From Bryum argenteum (lineage: Eukaryota > Streptophyta > Bryopsida > Bryales > Bryaceae): a stretch of DNA of 64,000 nt. The DNA lies in NCBI GenBank assembly GCA_037043015.1, contig CM073329.1:11052648-11116647 (forward strand), in the 5' to 3' direction. A program made the position numbers and the translations under genes. The notes under the pieces were generated by a model. It worked only from the letters and a program-made list of their open reading frames with translations, was not told the DNA's origin and ran no database searches. Below are positions 33,630-44,513 of the stretch, one piece after another (the first letter of the stretch is position 1; every line of letters begins with the position of its first letter).

Positions 33630-33900
33630 CCGTCAAACGCCCAAGGAAGCTAGAGGGACTTTTTTACGAACGTAATCTCCTTTGTAGCTCCCAATGTACT
33701 CAACTTTTCACTTATATTTTGATGTCAAACTCGTCACCTTCAAAAAGTGAAATTTTAGAACTCATATTAGAATTTGTATAATTGTTTTTTGTGGTTTGAA
33801 AGGATTGTGGTAGATGGGGTTGGGGTTGTACATAACCTTTGTAGAAGGTTGCAAGCTTGTCATTGATTGGTTCATTCATGATGCCCAACTTCAAAACGTC
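33630..33900 (+). mobile_element. TTAA-superfamily MITE family K, copy 6, 3' truncated
   Basis: The left end ccgtcaaacgcccaagg follows the shared TTAA. Homology to copy 5 is lost near 33900 and no right terminus is seen. An internal deletion removes the tgatgcattc block. Confidence 0.8.
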
Positions 33901-34259
33901 TTTAATTCTTTCAAGTTTTCACACCAAAAAAATCTAGAATTTTGAATTTATAAAAAACATGCTCATGTGAGGAAAAAGAAATAGGACTTTCAAGTTACAA
34001 ATATGCAGAAGTTTGGAGCATGATTGGAGGCTTTTGGCATTTAGGGACAATTACTTGAATGACTTCAATGAACATTGATGCCGCCCTGACAATAACAAAA
34101 ATTCAAGGTCAAAGACAATCTCCTATAAAGACAATGGCTCTGTAAGGATCCAGCAAATCTTTGAAATGGGCCCAGTCATCCTTTGAACCCACTTGGTAGT
34201 GTACAGTAACCATGACTTTATCCTTGTTGTTCCTTGAGTCAGGACTCATGTCAGACTCA
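33901..34259. other. Intergenic, no gene seen
   Basis: No supported feature. Confidence 0.45.
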
Positions 34260-34261
34260 TA

Positions 34262-34363
34262 CTCCCTTTGTCCCATTATAATTTTCCAGTAGGTTCTCTC
34301 AAATCTACCTTCAGAGGTAGATTTGAGAGAACCTATTGTACAATCATAATGGGACAGAGGGAG
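34262..34363. mobile_element. Stowaway-type MITE, copy 1
   Basis: 102 bp, ends ctccctttgtcccatt and aatgggacagagggag, flanked by TA. Long internal complementarity (ctctcaaatctaccttc with its complement) makes a hairpin. Ends starting CTCCCT with a TA target are the Stowaway/plant-mariner signature. Second copy at 45283-45378. Confidence 0.93.
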
Positions 34364-34573
34364 TAAGTTGTTAGAGACATCCAAAAATCTACAGCACTAA
34401 TCTCGTACTGGGTATATATGGGAACTTTTTCAAATTTGTAGAAGAGAAACTCCAACCTATTTAGAGGCACGCCTGAATGGAGTGTTTGTTCGACCTGTCC
34501 TTGGATGTATGCCAAGAGGTCATCACAACAATGGCGGGACTACTAACCCCTCTCGAGGTGAACACTATGTTAA

Positions 34574-35502
34574 CCCCTAAAGATCCACGGCCACCAAAGT
34601 GGAGGTTTCCTATTTCGGGCAGCCTAGATGAAGGGGTTAAAAGTAAATTTTTTTTCTAAATTTTTACTGGGTGCCCCTTACACCGCAAAGTGCATGTGGT
34701 AAAATTTCCAAATCCAAATTCCAATTTTAGAACCTTCATCTAGAAATTTTAGGTTTGAAGTCCAAAAAGGGCAGTTTAAATTTAGTCTTTTTTTGAATTT
34801 TTTTTTTGGAAATATGTTCATGAACAATTCAGTACTTGAGTTCCAAAGTGACCCAAGTCAAAAAGTTTGTCAATTTCAGAAGGGCAGCCCTCAAAAATTA
34901 CAAAAACAATCTTAACAGTTTCTAGTAATTTCTGAATTAACTCTTACAAAATTTGTCAAAATTCAAGGTTTTGGAATTTTCCTTTTTTTTTTTTTTTTTT
35001 CACAAATTTTACAAACTCATAAAGGCACCTACTCGCCGTTGGGATCTTTAATTAAGCCAAATATATCGTATGAAATGCATGTTTTACTATATCATTGTTT
35101 TTAGACCTTCTTTTACGAAATAATTTGCATGAAGGTCACAAAAATGGAATGAGTTTCCAAAATTTTGCATGAGCGTACCCAACCTGATTACCCATGGGAA
35201 TTATGGGAATTATGTTTGGGGTAACAATCTTCAATTTTCTCTTTGCTCCATGGAAACAATGTCTCACAAGCAATGCCCTAAAAAACTTTTGCACCAACTT
35301 TGAATGTTACGATCTCACAAATGATAAAGATCCAATGATTGAAATTTCACATGGTAGTAGTGATAGTAGGTAGGTTTGAGATCTTACGGTTGAAAGTACA
35401 GATAAACAATAAAAAATTTGACCATGTCTCAATTCGAACAAGGTGGTAGAAAATCGCAGTTTTTGGTTTTAGAAGTCCAAAAAACGCTTGGATTTTTAGG
35501 GG
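34574..35502 (+). mobile_element. TTAA-flanked element family G, copy 2
   Basis: 929 bp, TTAA at 34570-34573 and 35503-35506. Left end cccctaaagatccacgg, right end gcttggatttttagggg. Contains caaagtgacccaagtcaaaa, shared with 30174 (inverted) and 5826. Non-coding. Confidence 0.82.
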
Positions 35503-35519
35503 TTAATTCCTCTCTAACT

Positions 35520-35744
35520 ACTACACTAAATTTGATAACTAGTGTTAGATACACTAGTTTACATAAACATTTTATAAGTTTTTTACTGTTGTTCAATAAT
35601 TTTACCCACTATATTGGCCAAGATGGGGGTCCTTATATAGTATAGGAATTAATGCTCTTGGTAAATTTTTTTAAACAAAAGTAAAAACTTATAGCATTTT
35701 CAAATCTTATAGTAATCTAACACTAATTATCAAATTTAGTGTAG
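35520..35744. mobile_element. MITE family A, copy 2
   Basis: Same ends (ctacactaaatttgataact) and interior as 2469-2737, without the microsatellite expansion. It sits directly beside the preceding TTAA element. Confidence 0.87.
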
Positions 35745-35747
35745 TGT

Positions 35748-35955
35748 GTTAGAGATACCCGACATGGTATCCCCCAAAGGGCTTTGAAGTACCCATACAA
35801 CAAGGTCCAAGAATCCCCACCATAGTTGGGTGGCATGTGGTGGTGAGCACCACGTCAGCATGAGGAATAGACCCCACAATCTCCGTATAGGGGGCCATGA
35901 GCCGTAACCACCAAGCCAAGGCTTGTGGTGCCTTTTCAGATGTGTATAAATATTT
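35748..35955 (-). mobile_element. SINE-like repeat, tRNA-like head only
   Basis: Read on the minus strand: cttggtggttacggctcatgg (A-box-like), then gtggggtctattcctcat (B-box-like), then caccaccacatgccaccc. Matches the head of the fuller copy at 42995-43400. The 3' part is missing here. Confidence 0.6.
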
Positions 35956-35982
35956 TTCATTTAGATTTCAGTACCAACTTCA

Positions 35983-36778
35983 TGGTCGCTTTGCACTATG
36001 GACCATGAAGATTGACCACAACCCTTTAAAATTTGTGATTGGAAAGTGAAGTGCTCTTGGACCCATTCGGCTTTACACTACCTTGAAAAACATGAGAATG
36101 ACCACTAAATTTGGAGTCCCCAAAGTATGCTAAATTTTGCATAGTAGATAATATTTCAATGGTCTCCTTGATTATAGTTGAGTCCAAGAAAATACCTAGG
36201 CTCAACTACAACCAAGGAGATCTTGAGGCTCAAAAATCATTGATTGGCTTGTGTTCGATTATTCAAAAAGTAATGAGGAAATACGGAAGGGTAAGAGAGG
36301 GAATGATGAGGATTTACTTTAGAAAATTGAGTTTAAACTTGTCCTGGTCCAAATCCACTTAACACTACAAGGGACCAAGCCACTCAAAAATTTAATTTTG
36401 ATTTATCATGGTCGCGGCTTTTGGGCAAGAGCCTAAACCATGAAAATATAATTTCCTTGGTCATGGCTCTTGGTTCATGAATCAATGTAAATCAGTGCTA
36501 CGAACGTTTCTTGGGAGTAAGGAAGGGGGAGGGGTAAAGAGCCCCCTAACTTTTAATGTTTAGGCTTTAAATGCCAAAGAGTAGTCTGGAAGTGCAATTT
36601 GGGGCCGCATGCCCCATTTTTGTGTTCAAAATTATCAAAAACGGGAGTTAGGAGAGGGGAGGTCCATATAAAAAATTCCAGGGATTCTGAAGAAAACATC
36701 CCATTGACTTATGGGAATCCGAGAAAAGCTCGTAGGACTCTTTCACAAGCGCCCTTGGTTCATAGTGTAAAGGGACCC
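35983..36778 (+). mobile_element. MITE family J, copy 2, with internal insertion
   Basis: Ends ggtcgctttgcactatggac and ttcatagtgtaaagggaccc. Blocks collinear with 16745-17253 are interrupted at about 36480-36750 by GC-richer unrelated sequence. The 83-codon frame at 36111-36362 is repeat-borne. Confidence 0.82.
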
Positions 36779-36884
36779 TCATTCTCTAGTGCATATGTGG
36801 TGAGAGTATATGGGGCGAGTGAACCCATAGTGGCACAGTAGACTCAAACCACACATACAAATGAATAGTGATTGTTCATGTATG

Positions 36885-37102
36885 AACATTGTAGCCCTCT
36901 GGGGAGATACTATGTCAAATATCTTCAAGGCACTAGTAACTAGGCTAGAAACAAGCGTAGTTATAGTGTCCACCATGGAGAGGGGGAAGTAGTATTGTTC
37001 TAATTTCCCCTTGTCTAGTGGCCATAAGGATATTAGCATTACGAACGGAGACTTCATTCACGCCGGCCCCTTAGAAAGGACCGGAGTTTCTATCTATCTA
37101 TG
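36885..37102 (+). mobile_element. SINE-like repeat, body and (CTAT)n tail
   Basis: Starts in gtagccctctggggagatac, continues through cttcaaggcactagtaacta, ccccttgtctagtggccat and ttcacgccggccccttagaa, and ends (CTAT)3. 5' truncated. Confidence 0.7.
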
Positions 37103-37499
37103 AACATTGTTAGTTTTAGATTAAAGGCACTTGCCCCAATTTCAGAGTGTATTGGTTTCAAATATTTTTTTTTTAAATTTTTTTTTTAATTTTTTTTAAA
37201 ATTTTTTTAATAGATTATATGTCAGCTTACACTTTTCTTGCCATGGATAATATATTTAAATCCTTTTAGAGAGGCTACAAAAAGTAAATACTGAGACCCA
37301 TAAAATATGCCAGCTTCTAATAACCACAAATTGACATGCCTATTTCTTTTATTGTTGGAAACACCTATATTTCCAACTTCAAAATTTTGTGACTCATTGT
37401 AGAAGAGTCCAAAAAGGATGATTCCACTTGCTCTATCTTTTTGCCAAACATTCCAATGCACAAAATTTGCTTGCAGTGGTAACATTATCCCATGCTGAA
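37103..37499. repeat. T-rich tract and dispersed repeat
   Basis: 37160-37210 is a long T/A-rich low-complexity tract. 37340-37490 is the second copy of the repeat at 32224-32550. Confidence 0.6.
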
Positions 37500-37642
37500 G
37501 CTAGAAACTAGCGTAGTTATAGTGTTCACCCTCGAGAGGGGGAAGTAGTATTGTTCTAATTTCCCCTTGTCCGGTGGCCATCGAAATATTAGCATTACGA
37601 GCATACACTTCGTTCACGCCGGCCCCTTGGAAAGGACCTTAT
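37500..37642 (+). mobile_element. SINE-like repeat tail, truncated
   Basis: ctagaaactagcgtagttat through ttcgttcacgccggcccctt, without the (CTAT)n tail. Confidence 0.65.
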
Positions 37643-38309
37643 AACGCGCCCATTTTTGGGGATATGAGCAAGCAATATCTGTACTTGTGACAGTTACTTG
37701 AGTCATGCACGACTATATGTGTCCTCCTATACAGCAAATTGTGCATCAAATAGTTGTACAACTAAACAATAAAGATTTGCACATACCCATACTTTGCATA
37801 TATTTTGGGTTGCTTTGGTAACCTTGATGAACTCACTTGTACAAATCTCAAAAGAAATACAAAATATGGATTTTTGTGAAACAAAACTCATCACAAGATC
37901 AAGATCTAATAAATTTTGGCATTTAAATATCGATGCTTTGAACGTAAGATTATTCCCTTATTCTTTATGTAAGTTTCTTGCCCTCATTCTTAACTCTTAA
38001 AGGAGTAGCTCTACAATGACCTCTAAGACGGCCATGTCTGAAATTAGTGAACATAATCCTTATAAATTCAATTTTAACAAATTCAAGAGTGAGATCTTGT
38101 TTATTACTCTCTAACTGGGACACCTACCAATTTTTATTAGATTTCACTGTACAAATTTTGAGTTGTATTTAGTCAAAGTTTCGGTTTTTGCAAAAACAAC
38201 GTATCTTTTTTAAAGCAAATCGATCACAATGTGGTCAATTTCAACTTTAGGGGTAAAAAATAAAGTTGTGAGCAAATATACGAAACACAGTTATGTATAC
38301 AATGTTCTT
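37643..38309. other. Intergenic, no gene seen
   Basis: AT-rich, nothing supported. Confidence 0.45.
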
Positions 38310-38407
38310 GTAGCAATGGCCCTTCGCCCGGTGGACATTTTCTAGACAAACAAACGCTATATTTTCATGCCGGCCTCGAAAAGCCTTGGAGTTTATATCT
38401 ATCTATC
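38310..38407 (+). mobile_element. Diverged SINE-like tail
   Basis: cgcccggtggacattttc, catgccggcctcgaaaagcc and tatctatctatc match the tail of the SINE-like family with clear divergence. A neighbouring block (38430-38510, agaagaagaacaccagaccc) recurs at 42908-42990. Confidence 0.55.
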
Positions 38408-38591
38408 AAAACAATGTTCACCAAGACGAAGAAGAAGAACACCAGACCCGTGAGGGTTGGCTTGAATAAGTGTCTGTTCGACCTACCCTTGATGATATGC
38501 CCAGAGGACAAGTTTTCACCACAAGTAAAGCCAACATTCCTACACCAATTGTGCTATGTCCTATGGCCAGTGTGAAAAGTGGGTTATTCGA

Positions 38592-38697
38592 TGTGGTCTG
38601 CCCCGGCCGCTCCCGGCTGGGGTCACCCGTTGTACCATCTTTATTTGCAATTGATACCCGTCAATTTGTCTAAAAAAAAAAAAAAAAAAAAAAAAAG
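38592..38697 (+). mobile_element. Short poly-A retroposon with 15-bp target duplication
   Basis: aagtgggttattcga occurs at 38577-38591 and again at 38698-38712. Between them lie about 80 bp of GC-rich then AT-rich sequence and a 25-base A run. Such an insertion is made by LINE-type target-primed reverse transcription; most likely a strongly 5'-truncated L1-like 3' end. Confidence 0.9.
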
Positions 38698-38712
38698 AAG
38701 TGGGTTATTCGA

Positions 38713-39174
38713 ATGCATAGTGATTTGAGATCAATGAGCAAAGCATACAAGAAGCTCACCACCTAAAAACGAGATATTTGATAAACAAAAAAAAAAGAGG
38801 ATATGGATTAGTCACTTTTGTGCATCCAAATCCTATTTCGACATCACCAAAGCCACAAAAGGGACACATCCAACAAATTCGAATTCAAAAAAGGCTCTCA
38901 CGAACTCCGCATGGCGTGGTGGTCCGGCCCCCATTCTTGGCCGCACCTCTCCATCACTCCTCAACTGTACATTCCATCATTCCGACATCATAAAGGTCAC
39001 CAAAGCATGCAACCAGGTTTGTGATTCTGTGTACATTCTATAGTATCAAATGCTCCGGAAGCTAAAATCCTAAAGCACAAGCTCTGTTTCTGCTATTGTG
39101 TGAAAAAAATGAGGTGCTCTACGGCACCGTTTTCTACAAGATAGTGTACAACGCTACAGACACAGCAGCTGGGG
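38713..39174. other. 3' flank of the fucosyltransferase gene
   Basis: No other gene seen. Probably contains its 3' UTR (minus strand). Confidence 0.4.
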
Positions 39175-41635
39175 TCAGCTGGTGGTGAGCTGCAAGCCAA
39201 GGCCAGCGCCATTGACCTTGAAAAACGGGTTCTCAACAAGATGACAATCGCTCAGATACGGCACGACCTCCGTCACGAGCTTCCCATTGACGCCCACATC
39301 GTGCGGGCAGGTGAACATCTTGGTGGCGGGGATCTGGAAACAAGTCTCGCTCGACTGCGCGCGCACGCACGGAGTGCTCGTCTCCGGCCGCAAGTCCACG
39401 AACCACGGGACCAGTCCACCGTAGCCTTGCGCCAATGCACCGATAGTCGACTGCGGGGTGCGAATCAAGTGATCCATCAAGCTCAGACACAAAACCTCCG
39501 TCAATGCTTGACGATCGACTTCCACTCCGAAGCTCTGAGTACCCTCGTGGGTGAGCTGCACTACCCCCACCGCGTCCCCGGACCCGAGCGCCACGCGCAC
39601 AAACTCGTCACTCAACCGGTTGTGCATCGACTGGTACAGTGACGCGATGAAGACGGTTGTGACTTTGAGTGGGGTCATCGGGGGTGAGTCTTCTCGGCGG
39701 CGCGGGAGTGCGATTTCGGGGTTGCGATCTGGGAGCCAGCCGTGTTTGAGGAGACAGTTTACGACGTTGTCTTCCATGGCTTTGTGTAGGAGTTTGAATT
39801 CCTCCTTCCCGCTGAAGTAGCGCTCCTGGACGCCGACGAGGCGGTGCGCGTGACGGAAGTGGGCGTCGTGAGTTTGCTTGACGCGGTTCCAGACTGGGTC
39901 GCATGGGAGCATCACTGTTCGGAGGAGGTGGGTGAAGACTTTGCGATTCGGGAAGAGATCCTCCAGGAGTGGTCGGAAGGTGGGCACTGCGAAGAGCTTC
40001 GGGATGAAGTAGAGGTTGTTCCGGAAGTTGATCCATTCGACGTGAGTGTACTGCGCTTGCTCTGTGTCGCAGAAGAATCGGGGCTCGGGTTGCGCGTCCC
40101 AATCCTCTGTTGTGGAGACAGCGTAAATGTGCGGGATTTTTGTTGTTGCGTCGCGGCGCGCGTCTACCTTTTTGTAGAATGACTCTAGAGTTTCCCACAA
40201 ATCCTTCCGCTTCTTACTCTCCGACCATGTCTGCCCAAAATCACACGATCCATCAGTCTCCAGCCAATATCCCATGCTTCAAAGTTTCTCTCTCTCTCTC
40301 TCTCTCCACTCAAAATTGTGAGTCTCAGAAGATACTTCAATGAGCACTGAGCCTACTGTACAATTTAGAATGAGACACTACTAATATATGATCAATTCTC
40401 TTACTAATCGGTCCAAGCATTCCACCAGGTGGCCATCGCTAAAACCTCATCGACATGCTTTTAAACCGAGGAAAGCTCATCATTCTTTATTCGATATTGA
40501 GAGTCTCCGATGAGGATTCAATTTATTCTCACAAGCATTCAACACTCGAACAGAACTATTGAGCCTCTTGAAAATTCGACATGAGTAATTCTACTATAGA
40601 AAGTTGTCGGTGAGAATGATTGTGATAGAATACTATTAAATTGTAGTGAATTCGGATACTAATGAGTCAAAGATTGTGGCTAATATCGACCAGGTGGACC
40701 TCATCTACATACTTCCAAACCGAGGACACTCAATTCTCTATTCAAAATTGCGAGTCTCGGATGAGGATTCACAGGCGCTCAACACTCAAACAAAAACTTT
40801 GAGCCTCTTGAACAACACTGTCCTCAATGATCATTCTACCATCAAAACTGTTGGAAGAATGATTGTGATGAGGTAATACTAAGTTGTGGTTGGAGAATGA
40901 TGATTGACCTAATCTAAGGACAGAGGAAAGGGAACTGACCTTGTGAGGATCCACCATCCAAGACGAGCCTTCAAAGGGCTCACAGAAGACACCAGGGACA
41001 GCGGTGACGAGCGGCACGAGGAGGACGCGCTGGGTGAGGACAGCATAAACAAGCGCAGAGACAATCGAAAGCACTTTATTCCCAATTCCACTCCCCGCGG
41101 ACACGCCCGCCACGACAAACTTACACCCATCAATATGCTTCCGTTTCAAGAAAAACTCATCAACGTCACCCATGCGCGTCACGCACGCGCGGTGAAGCTT
41201 CGTGTACTCGGCCAGCACTTTCTCCCACTTGGGGTTCCTCACAGTATCGTGCGTCGCTTTCCTGTTCTCGTACAACGAGTAAATCTCGTACCGACTAGAA
41301 CACGGGTGCCGCTTGTGCCAATCTCCAACACTATCGTTGCGACCACCCGTCACTACCCTTGTCGTGGCCGCTAGCTTCGCCAGCAGCTCGCCAGTATTGG
41401 AAGGGACTCGGACTCTGGCTGGTAATGGATTCTTCAAATGCACCACCTGTACTTCGTGTGAGACCTTGCTCCCGAGGATCCGAGACTGGGAAATAATTGT
41501 TGTCGTGAGCATGATGAATGAGATCCCCATGATGCAGAGCGCGCTGCGCACTCGTGCGCTTCGCAATACGTTCCGATGCTTGCAGCTCGCCATCGCCATC
41601 CTTGCTTCAATCGTTTCATCCCCTCGCTGCCACAA
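39175..41635 (-). CDS. FUT: GT37 fucosyltransferase (xyloglucan fucosyltransferase family)
   Basis: Golgi type II enzymes of this plant family move fucose from GDP-fucose to wall polysaccharides or arabinogalactans. Exon 1 (41635 to 40940) gives a short cytosolic N-terminus, a TM anchor at about 31-50 (ALCIMGISFIMLTTTIISQ), a stem, then RNPKWEKVLAEYTKLHRAC, GIGNKVLSIVSALVYAVLTQ and FCEPFEGSSWMVDPHK before donor AAG|GTCAGT. Exon 2 (40276/40275 to 39175) runs from GYWLETDG through FFCDTEQAQYTHVEWINFRN, FPNRKVFTHLLRTVMLPCDP, TPQSTIGALAQGYGGLVPWF and CFQIPATKMFTCPHDVG to LQLTTS. Total about 598 residues against roughly 550 usual. The simple join of the two exons is out of phase (exon 1 ends in phase 0; the exon 2 frame needs two extra bases), so a small exon in the intron or another junction is likely. 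An alternative start is the ATG at 41599. Confidence 0.92.
40285..40905. repeat. Degenerate tandem repeat units inside the fucosyltransferase intron
   Basis: About three related units (about 40310, 40480 and 40735) share gagtctc-gatgaggattca, gcattcaacactcgaacaga and attgagcctcttgaa; the longer two units are about 250 bp each. The intron evidently grew by tandem duplication. A (ct)n run at 40290-40308 forms, on the minus strand, the purine stretch before the exon 2 acceptor. Confidence 0.7.
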
Positions 41636-42383
41636 TCGTCACAGTCCTGCTCAAAATCGGCCGCTCCCAGTAAGCCCCTCCCAGTAAGACCCTCCCAGCA
41701 AGCCCCTCCCTTGTTTCAAACCTAGCAACAGTCGTCAACGCGGGGGGGGGGGGTGAACCACCATCACGCGTGGGCTGCAAATTCTAGCCTCTCTCACGCG
41801 TTCAAATGAACCCTCAATTTCAGAACCACTGCGAAATTTGAACCGACACCAGAATCGATGGATCTGGGAATCTTCGAGGACAGCAAGAGGAGAAGAATCT
41901 GCTGATCGAACAATTGATGGGTTGTGGCGCCGTCGGCAAGGGTTCCATAGCTAGTGAGGAATGGGTACCATCGCCCAAACGGGCGTCTCTGACGCATCGC
42001 ACAAGCTACAGGAGGGAAGCTAGCTAATTGTAGCAATGTGGTGCTGGTCCAGCGAGTTTTTTTTTATGATTGTGGTGGGCTTACTGGTGCAGTGAGCAGT
42101 GAGAGTATGGGTGCAGCACTGGCGGTGTCAGCGGACATTAGACAGAGATTGGAAATTACTGTATGCAGTGGGTCAAAGAATAGTAAGCGCCGTGAAAGCT
42201 TAGATCCCGGGTGTGCATGCCGGGTGGCCGTTTGGATTCTGTCACGGGGGCGCGGCCGCCTGGTGGCGCTGTGGAGCCGTGGCGGCTGCAGACGAAATGC
42301 GGGCGACGACCCGGTCAGGTACGATGTGCTCATTACGTTACCATAGTGGACCTCTTCTTATGTGGCAACCAACGTTCTTTGTT
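41636..42383 (-). promoter_or_regulatory. GC-rich 5' flank of the fucosyltransferase
   Basis: No protein recognised on either strand despite several open frames. Contains a tandem agtaagcccctccc/agtaagaccctccc/agcaagcccctccc triplet (41670-41710) and a G-run at 41742-41753. Likely promoter and leader. Confidence 0.45.
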
Positions 42384-42896
42384 AGGGACGCTTTACATGG
42401 GGAGTCAAGGCCAACAGATTTTCAAGCCAATTCACTCACATTTTGAGTCCAATTGGTTCCATGGGGCACTTGGAGAACACATTAAAAAATTAAAAAAGTG
42501 AGGGCCCATTCCCCCTGTGTAAAGCTCTTGGGGCCGATTTCTAAATGGAAAAACAAGGCCATGGGGCCAATTCATATTATTAGCTACATTCCATGCTTTT
42601 AATTTGTTCACATTAAAGTATTTTAGTAAAAAAATAATTTTTAATTGGAATCAAGAAACAACCTCTATCCATTAATTAGCCTTCCATTCTTATATCTCCC
42701 AACTTTTGGAGCGTGGGTGGTGTGATAACTTGTTCCCCACCCATTATAATATAATTTCAGAAAATTGGCCTTGACTCCCCCGGAAAGGCCCTTCCAGCCG
42801 ATTTCAAGAATTGGACGAATCACAAGGGAGGGTTTGGACATGCATTGGCCCCATCAATTGCTTGGCCCCTCGTGTAAAGCGACCTTTAGTTTCTTT
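42384..42896 (+). mobile_element. MITE family J-like, copy 3
   Basis: Ends agggacgctttacatgggg and cccctcgtgtaaagcgacctt are inverted repeats sharing the GCTTTACA core with the other J copies. The interior is unrelated at first sight. An internal ccccctgtgtaaagctcttg at 42513 mimics the right end. Confidence 0.72.
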
Positions 42897-42994
42897 CTTG
42901 GCTTGAAAAGAAGAAGAACACTAGACCCCTATGGGTTGGCGTGAATATAGTGTCCGTTCGACTTACCCTTGATGATATGCTCACACGTCTAGCT

Positions 42995-43400
42995 TGAGAA
43001 CCACATGATAAATAAATAGAAAGATATATAGAAACTTTGGTTCCATTCTAAGGGGCCAACGTGAATGAAGTGTCCGTTTGAAATGCTAATAACCAGATGC
43101 CCACCGAACAAGGGGAAATTGAAACAACACTATTTTCCCTTTCGAGGATGGACTCTATAACTACATTAGTTTCTAGCTAGTTACTAGTGCCTTGAAAATA
43201 CTTGACATAGTATCCTCCCAAAGGGCTTTCACTTATTCATACAACAAGGTCCAAAGACCCCCTCACCATAGTTGGGTGGACTATGGTGGTGAGCACCACA
43301 CCGGCATGTGGAATAGAAACCACGACCTCCTCAACGGGTACCATGAGCCCCAACCACCAAGCCGAGGCCTGTGGTGCATAAACCACATGACATATATATT
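42995..43400 (-). mobile_element. SINE-like element, most complete copy
   Basis: Read on the minus strand: head ctcggcttggtggttggggc, tcatggtacccg, ggaggtcgtggtttctattc (A-box- and B-box-like); body through ttcaaggcactagtaactag and ttccccttgttcggtgggc; end tagaatggaaccaaagtttc plus a degenerate (CTAT)n tail at about 43005-43030. About 400 bp, non-coding. The tRNA relation is inferred from box-like words only. Confidence 0.65.
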
Positions 43401-43724
43401 GTAGTCTCTAAATAATGTAGGAATTTTTTTTGGATATACAAATGGGCTTTGCCTAAGGTCATAACCAATTCAAGATAAATCCGAATTTCTTTGGTTCCCA
43501 TAGATCCGATTTTCGTGCATACTTGAACATTTTTTAGAAGTGATTCCCTTGACCACTCCCCAATCAGCTCACCAATTTTGAATACAAGTTTATAGGTTTT
43601 AGTTTACACTTTATGCGGTTCACTATTAATATAGGAAACATTATCCCACCTTGAAGGATTTGGATCCACATTGTGTAATCACCTCATTGTGGATAGGGAT
43701 TTACCACAAGTTGTTTTGTACATA

Positions 43725-43925
43725 AGGTTTCTTAGACTATGAAAATATTTTCATCAACGAATAACCATCTTCAACAAAATAAATGCTCTTAGAGTTAAGC
43801 AAACAATGCAATACACAAATATCATATTGATCAATTACACGATTAATATAACACAAGACGCAATCACTAAGAAGAAACATAAACAAGCACACTAAATTTT
43901 ATTACACACACAAACATACATAAAT
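43725..43925. repeat. Dispersed repeat shared with 59240-59445
   Basis: Shared blocks: ataaggtttcttaga, aataaccatctyca, atgctcttagagttaagcaaacaatg and acacactaaatttattaca-like. Order and orientation are the same in both copies. Class unknown (possibly LTR or LINE derived). Confidence 0.7.
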
Positions 43926-44206
43926 ACATATAAACATAATATTAAAAAAAATAAAGAAAAATAAAAAAATAAAAAAAAGTACTTATACTGCCATAGCCAT
44001 GATCTCTCTTAGCTAGCACAAATGGTGATAGAAATTGTGAACATCCACGAGTAGCCTCCGTTAACCGCTGCCGCTACCGCGAGACAAACGGCGGTTACTC
44101 GGGAATCAACAACGGAACCATCAATCACCTCTTTCTAACAACTGCAACCAAAACCCACTCGAACGAGCAGGCCTCTGATGTTGTTGATGTTTTACACTTT
44201 ACATAG

Positions 44207-44338
44207 CATTCTGAGCAGTTGAGAGGAAATTGCAGGGAAATTAGGGTTCCCATTCTGAGCAGTTGAGAGGAAATTGCAGGGAAATTAGGGTTCCCATTCT
44301 GAGCAGTTGAGAGGAAATTGCAGGGAAATTAGGGTTCC
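44207..44338 (+). repeat. Three perfect 44-bp tandem repeats, each with a telo-box
   Basis: Unit beginning cattctgagcagttgagagg and ending aaattagggttcc, repeated at 44207, 44251 and 44295 without mismatch. The complement of its end, aaccctaattt, contains the plant telo-box (AAACCCTAA-like). The array lies 176-307 bp upstream of the proteasome beta-4 ATG, in its promoter or leader. Confidence 0.97.
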
Positions 44339-44513
44339 ACCAGAAACACAAGATCGAGAATTGTCAGCGGACAGCCACACTCCCCTGATATTCGTTTTTC
44401 TAAAATTATCTTCGCTCCAATTGCTTTACCCAGCAATCTCGTGTCTCATTAGCTTCCATGTCCATTTCCCTGTGTCTTTGAATAGAAACTTGCAGATCGC
44501 GTTGCACGTATGC

